Positions 24,375 through 33,057 of a DNA stretch of 64,000 nucleotides are shown piece by piece. The stretch is from Thermopolyspora sp040678635 (GTDB lineage Bacteria > Actinomycetota > Actinomycetes > Streptosporangiales > Streptosporangiaceae): positions 186,001 to 250,000 of the forward strand of contig NZ_JBFATZ010000002.1 of assembly GCF_040678635.1 (NCBI RefSeq), written 5' to 3'. The notes under the pieces were generated by a model, which made no database searches, was not told where the DNA came from, and saw only the letters and a list, made by a program, of their open reading frames with translations. Positions within the stretch are counted from its first letter, which is position 1, and the number at the start of each line of letters is the position of its first letter. The position numbers and the translations under genes were made by a program.

Positions 24375-25846
24375 ACCTCGGCGGGGGTCGGCCAAGGCGC
24401 CGATCCCGGCCGGAGCAGGGGCAGGCTCAGCGTGGTGAGGCGTTCGACCGCGGTGACGCACAGGTCGTCGTCGGCGGCCGAACGGGTCACCGCGTCGAGC
24501 CCGCGGGTCACCTGCTCCCAGGTGCCGAGGATCTCGATCAGGTCGGCGGCGTCCAGCGGGACGCCGCCGCGACGCCCGGCCGCCGCGGCGGCGAGCTCCG
24601 CGCGGGCGGCGGGTTCGGGCTCGACCGCCGGGATGCGGACCGGCGGAGGCGGCTCGGACAGCCACCGCTCGGCCTCGCCCGGCCGCCCGAGCACGGTCAG
24701 CAGCGTGCCCAGCTCGATCGCGGCCCGGTGGTGGCCCTTCAGCGCCGCCTGACGGAACCAGTGCCGCCCGCCGTGCAGGTCGCCCCGCTCGGCGATCAGC
24801 AGCAGCCCGAGGTGGTAGGCCGACTCCGGGTCGCCGCGCGCCGCCGCCCGCCCGAACCAGTGGGCCGCCGCCCCGGGATCCTGCAGCTCGACGCAGACGA
24901 AGCCGGCCAGGCGCTCGTCGGCGACCCGCCCGGTGCGGGCGGCGCGCTCCAGCCAGTCGCGCGCGGCGCGCAGGTCGCCCCGGGCGAGGGCGAGGCCGCC
25001 CAGGCGGGAGGCCGCGCCCGGATGCTCGCCGGCGGCGGCCAGCCGGTACGTGGCCTCGGCGGCGTCGTGCTCGCCGACCGCCTGCAGCAGCAGGCCCAGG
25101 TGGTAGGACGCCTCGATGTGCCCGCCCCGCGCGGCGAACTCCCACCAGTGCCGCGCCTGCTCGTGCGCGCCCGCCGAGTAGGCGAGGAAGCCCAGGTCGT
25201 GCGCCGATCTCAGGTCGCCGTCGAGCGCGGCCACGCCGTACCAGTCGAAGGCCTCCTTCAGCGCCCCGGCGTCCTCGTGCAGCAGCGCTAGCCTGCGCGC
25301 GGCATGCCGCGAACCCGCCCGCGCGGCGCGCTCGAACCAGCGGGCGGCCGTCGCCGCGTCGCCCTTGCGCTCCAGCAGCAGCGTGCCGAGGTTCATCGCC
25401 GCCTCGGCGTCGCCCGCCCCGGCCGCGAGCTCGTACCAGCGCAGGCACTCCTCCAGGCTGCCGTGCTTCTCGTGCCAGACGCCGAGGTTGTACGCGCTGT
25501 CCACGTTGCCGGCCCGCGCCGCCCGCTCCCACCACCGGCGCGCCGCCGTGCGGTCGCCTTGCCGGGCGCACAGCCGCCCCAGTTGGTGGGCGGCGAGCGG
25601 GTCACCGGCCTGCGCCGCGCCGAGCAGTTCCGGGTCGGGCGGTTCCGCGCCGAGCAGGTCCGGGGCGGGCCGCTCCGCGGTGGACCGCCCCATGACGGGC
25701 CGTTCCGCGATGGGTCGCGCTGTGGCGAGCGGCGGCGGTGGGGCGAGCGATGGCGGTGGGGCGTAGGACGCCTCCGGCTCTGGAGCACGGGGGACCGGCA
25801 CGGCCGGGTGGGCTGCGGCTTCGGGCTCTCCCCTCCAGAACCTCAT
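24320..25846 (-). CDS. SEL1/TPR-repeat protein
   Basis: 508 residues from an ATG at 25846; a GTG at 25882 would add 12 residues and neither has an SD. Residues 1-70 are proline- and alanine-rich. From about 75 to 390 there are about nine SEL1-like repeats of roughly 36 residues, each of the form A-x2-LG-x-L-x9-A-x2-WWERAARAG-x3-A. The C-terminal 120 residues are helical and not recognised. SEL1 proteins are scaffolds for protein complexes. No signal peptide or membrane segment is visible. Its 3' end is partly duplicated downstream. Confidence 0.82.
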   Translation of the reverse strand: MRFWRGEPEAAAHPAVPVPRAPEPEASYAPPPSLAPPPPLATARPIAERPVMGRSTAERPAPDLLGAEPPDPELLGAAQAGDPLAAHQLGRLCARQGDRTAARRWWERAARAGNVDSAYNLGVWHEKHGSLEECLRWYELAAGAGDAEAAMNLGTLLLERKGDAATAARWFERAARAGSRHAARRLALLHEDAGALKEAFDWYGVAALDGDLRSAHDLGFLAYSAGAHEQARHWWEFAARGGHIEASYHLGLLLQAVGEHDAAEATYRLAAAGEHPGAASRLGGLALARGDLRAARDWLERAARTGRVADERLAGFVCVELQDPGAAAHWFGRAAARGDPESAYHLGLLLIAERGDLHGGRHWFRQAALKGHHRAAIELGTLLTVLGRPGEAERWLSEPPPPVRIPAVEPEPAARAELAAAAAGRRGGVPLDAADLIEILGTWEQVTRGLDAVTRSAADDDLCVTAVERLTTLSLPLLRPGSAPWPTPAEVRQALTLARHLRARLNLG

Positions 25847-25983
25847 GGAGTCAGGGTGACATGTGACCGTGTCGTCGCGCACGGTAATCGAGAACCGATG
25901 CGGTCTCGCCCCCCGACCGCTCCTTGAGCGCCGACCAACCCTAGAGTGCCCACCAAAGGGTGTGCTTCGCGCGGAGGTGGGTC

Positions 25984-26826
25984 ATGACCGACACGTTGGT
26001 GCTGGGCGGCGGCGGTGTCGCCGGAATCGCGTGGATCACCGGGCTGCTGACCGGACTGGCCGACGCGGGCCGGGACGTCACGGCGGCCGAGGTGATCATC
26101 GGAACCTCGGCCGGCTCGACCGTCGCGGCCCAGCTGGGCAGCGGGCTGAGCCTGGAGGAGCTGTACGCCCGGCAGACCGTACCCGAGTTGCAGGCCGCCG
26201 AGATCAAGGCCGACGTGGACTTGGTGAACTTCGGCGCGCAACTGGCCGCCCTGCTGGAGGGCCTCACCGACCCGGCGGATGTACGGCGCGCGGTGGGCCG
26301 GTTCGCCCTTGACGCCACGACCGTGCCCGAGCCCGAACGGCGTGCGGTGATCGAATCGCGGCTGCCGTCGCACGACTGGCCCGCCCGCGCGCTGCGTATC
26401 GTCGCGGTGGACGCCGAGACCGGGGAGCCGGTGGTGTTCGGCAACGACTCGGGCGTGAGCCTGGTGGACGCCGTCACCGCGAGCTGTGCCGTACCGGGGG
26501 TGTGGCCGCCCGCGACGATCGACGGCCGGCGGTACATCGACGGCGGCATCCGCTCCGCCACCAACGCCGACTACGCCGCGGGCGCCGCACGCGTGCTGGT
26601 GATCGCGCCGCTCGGCGGCAACGAACTGCTCGGCGTCGAGAAGCCGCTGGCCCAGGCCGTCGAGGAGCTGCGCGCGGGCGGTGCCGAGGTGGCGGTCATC
26701 GAACCGGATGCGGCATCGCTGGCGGCGGCAGGCGCAAACCCGCTCGATCCGGGCACCCGCACCCCTGCGGCGGAGGCGGGGAGGGCGCAGGGACGCACCC
26801 TGACGATCGAGTGGAGCCGTGCCTGA
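25984..26826 (+). CDS. Patatin-like phospholipase/esterase
   Basis: 280 residues from an ATG at 25984 with a GGAGGTGG SD. The three patatin elements are present: the oxyanion-hole glycines LGGGGVAGIAW at residues 6-16, the nucleophile serine in GTSAGST (G-x-S-x-G) and the catalytic aspartate in DGGIRSATNAD. It is expected to hydrolyse acyl esters of membrane lipids with a Ser-Asp dyad. It is a stand-alone gene, so a housekeeping lipid turnover role is more likely than a toxin role. Confidence 0.9.
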   Translation: MTDTLVLGGGGVAGIAWITGLLTGLADAGRDVTAAEVIIGTSAGSTVAAQLGSGLSLEELYARQTVPELQAAEIKADVDLVNFGAQLAALLEGLTDPADVRRAVGRFALDATTVPEPERRAVIESRLPSHDWPARALRIVAVDAETGEPVVFGNDSGVSLVDAVTASCAVPGVWPPATIDGRRYIDGGIRSATNADYAAGAARVLVIAPLGGNELLGVEKPLAQAVEELRAGGAEVAVIEPDAASLAAAGANPLDPGTRTPAAEAGRAQGRTLTIEWSRA

Positions 26827-27038
26827 CGGCGGAGCGTGTGGTCGCGGTCGGCGCGAACCCCGCTGGGTCCGCGTACGCGCGGACCTCTCCGCGAAATCTG
26901 CTCGCCCAGCTCTCACTTCCGCCGGCGTGACCGGGACGTCAAAGCCGCGAAACGCCTCTGGGCCTTCCTAGGGGGGTCGGCATAAGGCGGCAAATCCAGC
27001 CCGCGTGTGAAATTTCCAGCTTGGCTGGGCGGCGGAAG

Positions 27039-28007
27039 TCACCGGAACTCGATGAAGCCGAGGTACATCCCCATCCCGCACACGTAGCGCAACCGTCCGG
27101 GCGGGCGCGGGGGGAGTTCGACGGTGGCGGGGAGGGCGGTGTCGGTGCCCTCGAAGGTCAGGGCACGGGTGCAGGACGCGCCGTCGGCGACTCGGAAGGC
27201 GATCTCGGTGGGCGTGTTCGCGCGGAGGACGACGACGCCGGGCCGGTAACCCTCGGCGGTGGCCCAGATCGTGACGGCCTGGACGCCGTCGGGGCGTACC
27301 GCGACCGTGGCCGCCGAAGCCGCCGTCGAGGCGCCGTCGGGCAGCCATCCGGCGAGGCGCAGCCCGGAGGCGGCCGTCCATAGCCCGGCCACGATCGCCG
27401 CCGCCGCGGCGACGGCGGCGAACCGCGTCGCGGCGGCCCGCCGCAGCAGCAGGCCGAGCACGGCGAAGGCGGGCGTGCTGCCGATGACGAGCCCCGCCAT
27501 CGCCAGCGCGCCGCCCGCCGCCGAGCCGCTGGAGACGGCCACGACCTCGATGCTCAGCGTCACCCCGCACGGCACCAGAACCGTCGCCGCCCCCACCACG
27601 AGCGCCCGTGTCGTCCCCGGCGCCCGGCCCTGCCCCGCCGTGGCGTCCGGGCAGGTGGGCTCGTCGCATCCGGCCGGATGGCCCGAGCGCGCCCCACGGA
27701 GGAGGCGGAGGGCGAGCACCACGACGATCACCCCGGCGGCGATCAACAGCACTGCTCTGAGCGCAGGGCCGAGCCGCACCGCGCCGCCGAGCACCCCGAG
27801 CAGGGCGCCCGCGATCACATGCGAGACGAACCGTCCGGCGGCGAACGCCACCACCAGGCGCGGACCGGAGGCGGAGGGACGGGTCGGCGCGCATCCCGGC
27901 GACCGCACGAGCGCGACCAGCAGCCCCCCTTGGGCGAGGGTGCACGTGCCGGACCCCGCCACCAGGCCGGCGGCCAGCCCGCCGAAGAACAAAGCGACGG
28001 AATCCAC
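27039..28007 (-). CDS. TauE/SafE-DsbD-like membrane protein fused to a cupredoxin-like domain
   Basis: 322 residues from a GTG at 28007. Six membrane helices span about 1-235, starting VALFFGGLAAGLVAGSGTCTLAQGG, which matches the cytochrome-biogenesis/heavy-metal branch of the TauE-like family; a cysteine-bearing loop CDEPTCPD lies in the middle. Residues about 240-322 form a cupredoxin-like domain with candidate copper ligands in GASCTRALTF and YVCGMGMY. The fusion suggests transport or delivery of copper or another soft metal, or of reducing equivalents. The palindrome upstream (28068-28080) may be its operator. Confidence 0.75.
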   Translation of the reverse strand: MDSVALFFGGLAAGLVAGSGTCTLAQGGLLVALVRSPGCAPTRPSASGPRLVVAFAAGRFVSHVIAGALLGVLGGAVRLGPALRAVLLIAAGVIVVVLALRLLRGARSGHPAGCDEPTCPDATAGQGRAPGTTRALVVGAATVLVPCGVTLSIEVVAVSSGSAAGGALAMAGLVIGSTPAFAVLGLLLRRAAATRFAAVAAAAAIVAGLWTAASGLRLAGWLPDGASTAASAATVAVRPDGVQAVTIWATAEGYRPGVVVLRANTPTEIAFRVADGASCTRALTFEGTDTALPATVELPPRPPGRLRYVCGMGMYLGFIEFR

Positions 28008-28445
28008 GCTCAGCCCGTGGGGGCGATGCCGGGCCCGGTCGAAGGGGGCATGCGAACCTCGTTGCCGCAAAGTGACTTTGTTGCACCGTAATGTGACTTG
28101 TCGCGTGCTACCAGTGACAGTTGCGTTACCGAACGGCGGCCAGAGGTGGCGACGGGGCATTCGGCGGTGCAGGGATCGCCTTCGAGGCGAGAGCACCTGA
28201 CCGTCGGCGTCATCGGCCGATCCGGCGGTCCGGCGTCCGATCGCCCGGCTTCCCGGCCGGTCCGATGTCAGGGGCGATCTTGGAGTGGATGGACTGGCGG
28301 CCGGTTCCAGCGCGGGCGATCTGCCGTGCGCGCCTGTCGGGACGGCCGAGCGTGATCCGCGCGGAAACCGACACGAACCAGCCACCGGTCACATCGACTC
28401 CGTCGACTGAGAGATCCCAACGGGTCCGTCAGGCCGGGGAGGGCG
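28008..28445. promoter_or_regulatory. Upstream region of the TauE/cupredoxin gene with a candidate operator
   Basis: No gene is convincing in these 438 bp. CAAAGTGACTTTG at 28068-28080 is a perfect 6-bp inverted repeat around one base, and GTGACTT recurs at about 28092-28098, about 60-90 bp upstream of the TauE/cupredoxin start. The remainder (28130-28440) shows only low-quality frames and nothing I recognise. Confidence 0.4.
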
Positions 28446-28700
28446 TCAGGAGCGGCCCTCCTTGAGCACGGAGAGGCGCTGGTAGTACTCGTCGTCGGTC
28501 ATCTCGCCCCGCGCGAAGCGCTCGGCGAGGATCGTCTCGGCGTTCGCGATCGGCGACGTCGGCCGCGTGTCGCCCCACGGATTCCAGCCCCGCCGGCGCG
28601 CCCGTACGAAGAGGAAGATCAGAGCGCCCCAGAAGAGCATCCAGAGCAGCGGGATGATGGGCCAAAAGAATCCGGGTCCGCCCATGTGCGCGAAAGGCAT
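28446..28700 (-). CDS. Small SHOCT-domain membrane protein
   Basis: 84 residues from an ATG at 28700 with AGGAGAAA upstream. One membrane helix (GPGFFWPIIPLLWMLFWGALIFLFV) is followed by a basic linker and a C-terminal SHOCT domain (ETILAERFARGEMTDDEYYQRLSVLKE). SHOCT proteins are small, often oligomeric, and frequently sit near metal-resistance or stress genes. The TauE/cupredoxin gene is next in the same direction. Confidence 0.88.
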   Translation of the reverse strand: MPFAHMGGPGFFWPIIPLLWMLFWGALIFLFVRARRRGWNPWGDTRPTSPIANAETILAERFARGEMTDDEYYQRLSVLKEGRS

Positions 28701-28872
28701 GTCGTTTCTCCTGTCGTGAGGACGCCAGGTCGTCGTGCCTCTCACGATCCTCTCCCGAGCCGCCGCGTGCCATCGGCTCTGGGGACCTTTCGCCGCTACG
28801 GCCCGAGTGGTGCCGACGCGCCGGTTCGCTACGACGCTGGGCGTACATGGCCCATGGACCCGATCGCGGGCG

Positions 28873-29110
28873 TCACATCCACCGGGCTTTGACCAGGCCG
28901 GACTCGTACGCGATGACGACGAGCCGGGCCCGTTCGCGGACGCCGGGTTTCATCATGGCGCGGCTGACGTGGGTTTTGGCCGTGGCGGGGGACATGAACA
29001 GCTTCGCGGCGATCTCGTCGTTGGGCGCGATCTGCGCCAGCCGCGAACCGCCCAGCGCGACCGCTCCCAGGATGACGGGCAGCAGCGGGTCGAGCCAGCG
29101 GGGCGAGGTG
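28873..29110 (-). pseudogene. Remnant of a NarL/LuxR-type response regulator (C-terminal HTH only)
   Basis: The last 50 codons read NDEIAAKLFMSPATAKTHVSRAMMK then VRERARLVVIAYESGLV, a good LuxR/NarL-type helix-turn-helix and tail. The segment before it should contain LTPRE-REVL but reads LDPLLPVILGAVALGGSRLAQIAP, and no receiver domain is found in any frame upstream. The gene is truncated and scrambled. A stop at 28873 keeps the natural C-terminus. Confidence 0.7.
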
Positions 29111-29351
29111 CGCACGTATGCAACGTACCGGCACCTGCTGGGACGACGCCTCGTCCCGTCGTAGCACAGCGCTCTGCACCCCAGGGAGTACGCGGCCGTG
29201 CCCTCAAGGGCCGCGGCCACGGAGGAACCCGCGCGCATCAACGGTATGCCGGTACGAATTCGCCCACAGCGGTGGCCTGATGCGGACAACCCACGGGCGG
29301 ATTTCTGACCTTATGAGTCATGCTGGTCTGACCTGTCGTTGGAGGTGCGCG

Positions 29352-31139
29352 TTGAAACGGCTCACTGTCGTCCCGATCGGTTTGGCCGTCGCCGTGGCAC
29401 TCGTCACCCCGCCCGCCGTCGCCGAGACGCCGCGATGGGGCGAGCCCGTCAAGCGGCCGGTCGCCGAGGGGTACGGCGGAGCCGTGTCCACGGTGGACCT
29501 CGACGCCAGCAAGGCGGCGCTCACGGTGCTCGAACAGGGCGGCAACGCCGTGGACGCGGCCGTCGCGGCGGCGGCCACGCTCGGGGTGACCGAGCCGTAC
29601 TCGGCCGGGCTCGCCGGGGGCGGCTTCCTCGTCTACTACGACGCCCGCCACCGCAAGGTGCACACGATCGACGGCCGGGAGACGGCCCCGCGGGCGATGA
29701 CCTCCACCTCGCTGCAGGAGAACGGCGCGCCGATCCCGTTCGACCAGGCGGTCACCAGCGGCCTGTCGGTCGGCGTGCCGGGAAGCGTGGCGCAGTGGGA
29801 CCTGGCGCTGCGCCGCTTCGGCACGATCTCGCTGCGGGAGGCGCTGCGGCCCGCGATCGAGGTCGCGTCCAAGGGCTTCACCGTGGACCAGACCTTCCAC
29901 GACCAGACCGCGCAGAACGCCGACCGCTTCAAGGACTTCACCTCTACCGCCGCCCTGTTCCTGCCCGGCGGCGCGCCCCCGGCCGTCGGCACCGTCTTCC
30001 GCAACCCCGACCTCGCCCGCACCTACCGCGACCTGGGCCTGCGCGGCGCGCGCTGGCTCTACGACGGTCGGCTGGGCGAGGAGATCGTCGCCACCGTCAA
30101 GCGGCCCCCGGTCACGCCCGGCTCCACCCGCACCGTACGGCCCGGCCTCATGGAGCGCTCGGACCTGCGCGCCTACCGGGCCGTCGAGCGCCCGGCCACC
30201 CGCGTGTCCTACCGGGGCATGGACGTCTACGGCATGGCCCCGCCGTCCTCGGGCGGCTCCACGGTCGGCGAGGCGCTCAACATCCTTGAGGCGCTGCCCA
30301 CGGTGGGCCTGCACGAATACCTGGAGGCGTCCCGGCTGGCGTTCGCCGACCGCAACGCCTACGTCGGCGACCCGGACCAGGTACGGGTGCCGCTGCGCGA
30401 GCTGCTGTCGGACGGCTTCGCCAAGGAGCGCGCCTGCCTGATCGGGGATCGCGCCATGGCCCACCCGGCCGCCGCCGGCGTCCCCGACGGCTCGTACGAC
30501 CCGTGCCCCGGCGCGCCCGCTGCCGGCCCCCAGCCCAAGGGCGTGTCCGAGCAGCCGGAGGGCCCGGAGACCACCCACCTCGTCGTGGCCGACAAGTGGG
30601 GCAACGTGGTCGCGTACAACATCACGATCGAGCAGACCGGCGGCAGCGGCATCGTCGTCCCCGGCCGCGGCTTCCTGCTCAACAACGAGCTGACCGACTT
30701 CACCTTCGGCCCCGCCGAGAACGACCCCAACCTCCCCGGCCCCGGCAAGCGTCCCCGCTCGTCCATGGCCCCCACCATCGTCGTCAAGGACGGACGCCCG
30801 CTGCTCGCCGTCGGCTCCCCGGGCGGCGCCTCGATCATCACCACCGTGCTGCAGATCCTCGTGAACCGCTACGAGCTGGGCATGCGGCTCCCGGAGGCGC
30901 TCGCCGCCCCCCGCGCCAGCCAGCGCAACGCCGCCGCCACCCAGGCCGAGCCGGCCTTCATCGACGCCCACGGACCCGCCCTGACCGCCCTCGGCCACAC
31001 CTTCACCGTCGCCCCCGGGCCGCCCACCGGCGAACTCGGCGCGGCCACCGCCCTGGAGTTCCTCGGCCGGGGCCGGATCCAGGCCGTCGCGGAGCCCACC
31101 CGCAGGGGCGGAGGGAGCGCTCTGGTCGTCAGGCCCTGA
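29352..31139 (+). CDS. ggt: Gamma-glutamyltransferase
   Basis: 595 residues from a TTG at 29352, supported by GGAGGTG upstream and by the signal peptide (MKRLTVVPIGLAVAVALVTPPAVAET) that starts there. GGT motifs: GGNAVDAAVAAAATLGVTEPYSAGLAGGGFLVYY in the large subunit, the autoprocessing nucleophile threonine in PETTHLVVADKWGN, and PRSSMAPTIV with GSPGGASIITTVLQ in the small subunit. The secreted proenzyme cleaves itself before the threonine and then transfers or hydrolyses gamma-glutamyl groups from glutathione-like or poly-gamma-glutamyl substrates. It is monocistronic. Confidence 0.94.
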   Translation: MKRLTVVPIGLAVAVALVTPPAVAETPRWGEPVKRPVAEGYGGAVSTVDLDASKAALTVLEQGGNAVDAAVAAAATLGVTEPYSAGLAGGGFLVYYDARHRKVHTIDGRETAPRAMTSTSLQENGAPIPFDQAVTSGLSVGVPGSVAQWDLALRRFGTISLREALRPAIEVASKGFTVDQTFHDQTAQNADRFKDFTSTAALFLPGGAPPAVGTVFRNPDLARTYRDLGLRGARWLYDGRLGEEIVATVKRPPVTPGSTRTVRPGLMERSDLRAYRAVERPATRVSYRGMDVYGMAPPSSGGSTVGEALNILEALPTVGLHEYLEASRLAFADRNAYVGDPDQVRVPLRELLSDGFAKERACLIGDRAMAHPAAAGVPDGSYDPCPGAPAAGPQPKGVSEQPEGPETTHLVVADKWGNVVAYNITIEQTGGSGIVVPGRGFLLNNELTDFTFGPAENDPNLPGPGKRPRSSMAPTIVVKDGRPLLAVGSPGGASIITTVLQILVNRYELGMRLPEALAAPRASQRNAAATQAEPAFIDAHGPALTALGHTFTVAPGPPTGELGAATALEFLGRGRIQAVAEPTRRGGGSALVVRP

Positions 31140-31164
31140 CATCGCCCGTCTGCCAAGCGCAGGG

Positions 31165-31194
31165 GGGCCGTGATGGGCCGTGGTGGGCCGTGGT
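31165..31194. repeat. Short 10-bp tandem repeat (three units)
   Basis: GGGCCGTGAT is followed by two copies of GGGCCGTGGT in the 224-bp gap after ggt. No gene is seen in the gap. Confidence 0.7.
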
Positions 31195-31363
31195 GGGCAG
31201 CGCAAGGGCCGCGGTCCGTGGAACTTCCGCGGACGGCGCGTGCGTTGAACCGGTGGCGATCCGTGCGGAAACAGGCGAGCCGGGCACCTGCGGTGCGGCG
31301 GATCCGGCCCGCACGCGCCAGAATGGCAGACGGGGATCCACCCCCCGAAACGAAAGGCCCGAC

Positions 31364-31555
31364 ATGTCGCCACTGGGGAAGTACTACGTGGGCGCGGGTA
31401 TCGCGTCCCTGCTCGCACTCATGCTGCTGCCGTCGCTGGTCGCGTGGCTGATCGTGATCGTCGCGCTCGGCGCGCCGGTCGCGGCCTACTTCATGCTGGA
31501 TGAGTCGCAGCGGGCGCGTCTGAGGCGCATCCGGCGGCGGCAGATCGGCCGCTGA
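31364..31555 (+). CDS. Small two-helix membrane protein
   Basis: 63 residues from an ATG at 31364 (AAAGG seven bases upstream). MSPLGKYYVGAGIASLLALMLLPSL begins a first membrane helix, LIVIVALGAPVAAYFML a second, followed by a strongly basic tail (RARLRRIRRRQIGR). The function is unknown. Its TGA abuts the stop of the convergent DUF3817 gene, forming TGATCA. Confidence 0.72.
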   Translation: MSPLGKYYVGAGIASLLALMLLPSLVAWLIVIVALGAPVAAYFMLDESQRARLRRIRRRQIGR

Positions 31556-31861
31556 TCACGCGGTCGCGGTCTGGCGGTGTACCCGCTGGGTGACCTTGCG
31601 TTCGGCCACGAACGACAGCAGCGGAATCGTCCCCGCGAGCAGCACGCCCAGCAGGTACACCCACGACCAGCGGGCCTTGAGCCCGAGGTTCAGCGCGGTC
31701 AGCAGGTAGACGGCGTACAGGAAGCCGTGGATGGGCCCGACCACCGACACGGCGCCGCCCTCGCCGAAGCCGTACTTCAGCACCATCGCCCCCACCAGGG
31801 CGAGCAGCATGACGCCGACGACGTAGGCCATGATGCGAAACGGCTTGAGCGCGGATTCCAC
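31556..31861 (-). CDS. DUF3817-family integral membrane protein
   Basis: 101 residues from a GTG at 31861. Three membrane helices and the family signature KPFRIMAYVVGVMLLALVG, VVGPIHGFLYAVYLLTALNLGLK and LLGVLLAGTIPLLSFVAERK are visible. DUF3817 proteins are conserved in actinomycetes and often lie near respiratory assembly genes, as here with SURF1 next in the same direction upstream. The biochemical role is unknown. Confidence 0.9.
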   Translation of the reverse strand: MESALKPFRIMAYVVGVMLLALVGAMVLKYGFGEGGAVSVVGPIHGFLYAVYLLTALNLGLKARWSWVYLLGVLLAGTIPLLSFVAERKVTQRVHRQTATA

Positions 31862-32034
31862 GGCTGATCACTACCTTGTTCGGAGATCACGCGTCCGGCG
31901 TCGGCTACGCGCGGACGACTGGTTCGGGGATCGACACACACCATATCCGCCCGCCGCGGTGGTCGCTCCGCCGACCGCACTACAACCGGTAGAGCACACT
32001 CCCCGCGCAGGCCGGACCGCGCCGATCCCGGCTG

Positions 32035-32937
32035 CTATTCGCCCGGCACCGCCGCGCGCTCGCCGTCCTTCCCGGTGCGGACCGGATCCGGCCCGGCGTC
32101 GTCCTTCGCGTCAGGTCCGGCCGCCGATGCCCCGGTGAGCGCTGCTCCGGTGGCGGCGTCGGCCGCTTCCTCCGGAGAGGTCGCGCCCCGCCTCCCCTGT
32201 ACGGCATCGCGCACATAGCGGTACCAGACAAACACCGCGAACCCGGCGAAGATCCACCACTGCGCGGCGTACGCCAGATTGCGCCAGGTGAACGCCCCGC
32301 CCACGGTCGGCGGGGAGGTGACGATGATGCGTGGCGCGGGCGTGCCGCCGCCGATCGGCGCGGTCGCGATCACGAAGCCGTTGCGCAGCCGTTCCCCCGT
32401 CCAGATGTTGATCAGTTCGGCCGTGGACACCGTCGCCACCTTGCCCTCGGGCAGGCGCCCGCCGCGTTGCACGCTGTCGGTCGACTCCGGCGGCTGCAGC
32501 CGCCCGGTGACCGTGACCGTCCCCGTCGGCACGGCCGTGGCCGGGTCCCCGGCCGAGGCCACCCAGCCGCGGACCACCGCGACGAGGGTCCCGTCGTCCA
32601 GCCGCAGCGGCGTGAGCAGCCAGTACCCCTGCCCGCTCGCCGCACGCCCGCCCGGCCCGGCGGCGTTCGGCGTACGGTCGGCGACGAGCAGTTGCCGCGC
32701 CGCGTCGAAGGTGCCCCGGGCCGTCACCCGCCGCGCGACGGCGTCCGCCGCCATCGACGGACCGAGCGGCGCCAGCGTGGTCACGGCGACCGGGGCCGGG
32801 TCGTCGGCGGACCGCGGCCGCCCCGACTCCTCGAAGACCCCGAGCTGCCATCGCCCGAGCAGGGTGAAGGAGACCAGCACCCCGATCAACAGCAGATGGA
32901 GGCCCAGCAGCCTGGGCGCGAACAGGGTCCGAAGCAT
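32035..32937 (-). CDS. SURF1-family cytochrome oxidase assembly protein
   Basis: 300 residues, ATG at 32937. Two membrane helices bracket the protein: LLGLHLLLIGVLVSFTLLGRWQLGVFE at 9-35 and WRNLAYAAQWWIFAGFAVFVWYRYVRD at about 217-243. The SURF1 signature VVRGWVASAGD and the NLAYAAQWW motif are clear. It helps insert haem or assemble the aa3 cytochrome oxidase at the membrane. The C-terminal 50 residues are a disordered, acidic/alanine-rich tail not needed by the family. Confidence 0.92.
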   Translation of the reverse strand: MLRTLFAPRLLGLHLLLIGVLVSFTLLGRWQLGVFEESGRPRSADDPAPVAVTTLAPLGPSMAADAVARRVTARGTFDAARQLLVADRTPNAAGPGGRAASGQGYWLLTPLRLDDGTLVAVVRGWVASAGDPATAVPTGTVTVTGRLQPPESTDSVQRGGRLPEGKVATVSTAELINIWTGERLRNGFVIATAPIGGGTPAPRIIVTSPPTVGGAFTWRNLAYAAQWWIFAGFAVFVWYRYVRDAVQGRRGATSPEEAADAATGAALTGASAAGPDAKDDAGPDPVRTGKDGERAAVPGE

Positions 32938-32990
32938 GCCTCCACGCTATCCGCCTCCACCGCCGGTCCCGGCCAAAGGCCCACCGTCGT

Positions 32991-33024
32991 GCCGCCACCT
33001 GGAGCCACCTGGAGCCACCTGGAG
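32991..33024. repeat. 10-bp tandem repeat GGAGCCACCT
   Basis: About three units of GGAGCCACCT lie between the SURF1 start and the stop of the kinase fusion gene. No gene is present there. Confidence 0.65.
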
Positions 33025-33057
33025 AAGGCCCGCCGGGCGTTTCTTCTCGACGGGACG

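Noticed and set aside
28130..28440. Possible transposase remnant between the TauE-like and SHOCT genes
   Set aside because: No frame shows a transposase motif and no inverted repeats or target duplications were seen.
29238..31418. A 726-codon minus-strand frame across ggt
   Set aside because: Antisense shadow of a clearly coding gamma-glutamyltransferase.
31985..32000. A tRNA D-arm-like CCGGTAGAGCAC
   Set aside because: No anticodon, T-arm or acceptor stems can be paired around it.
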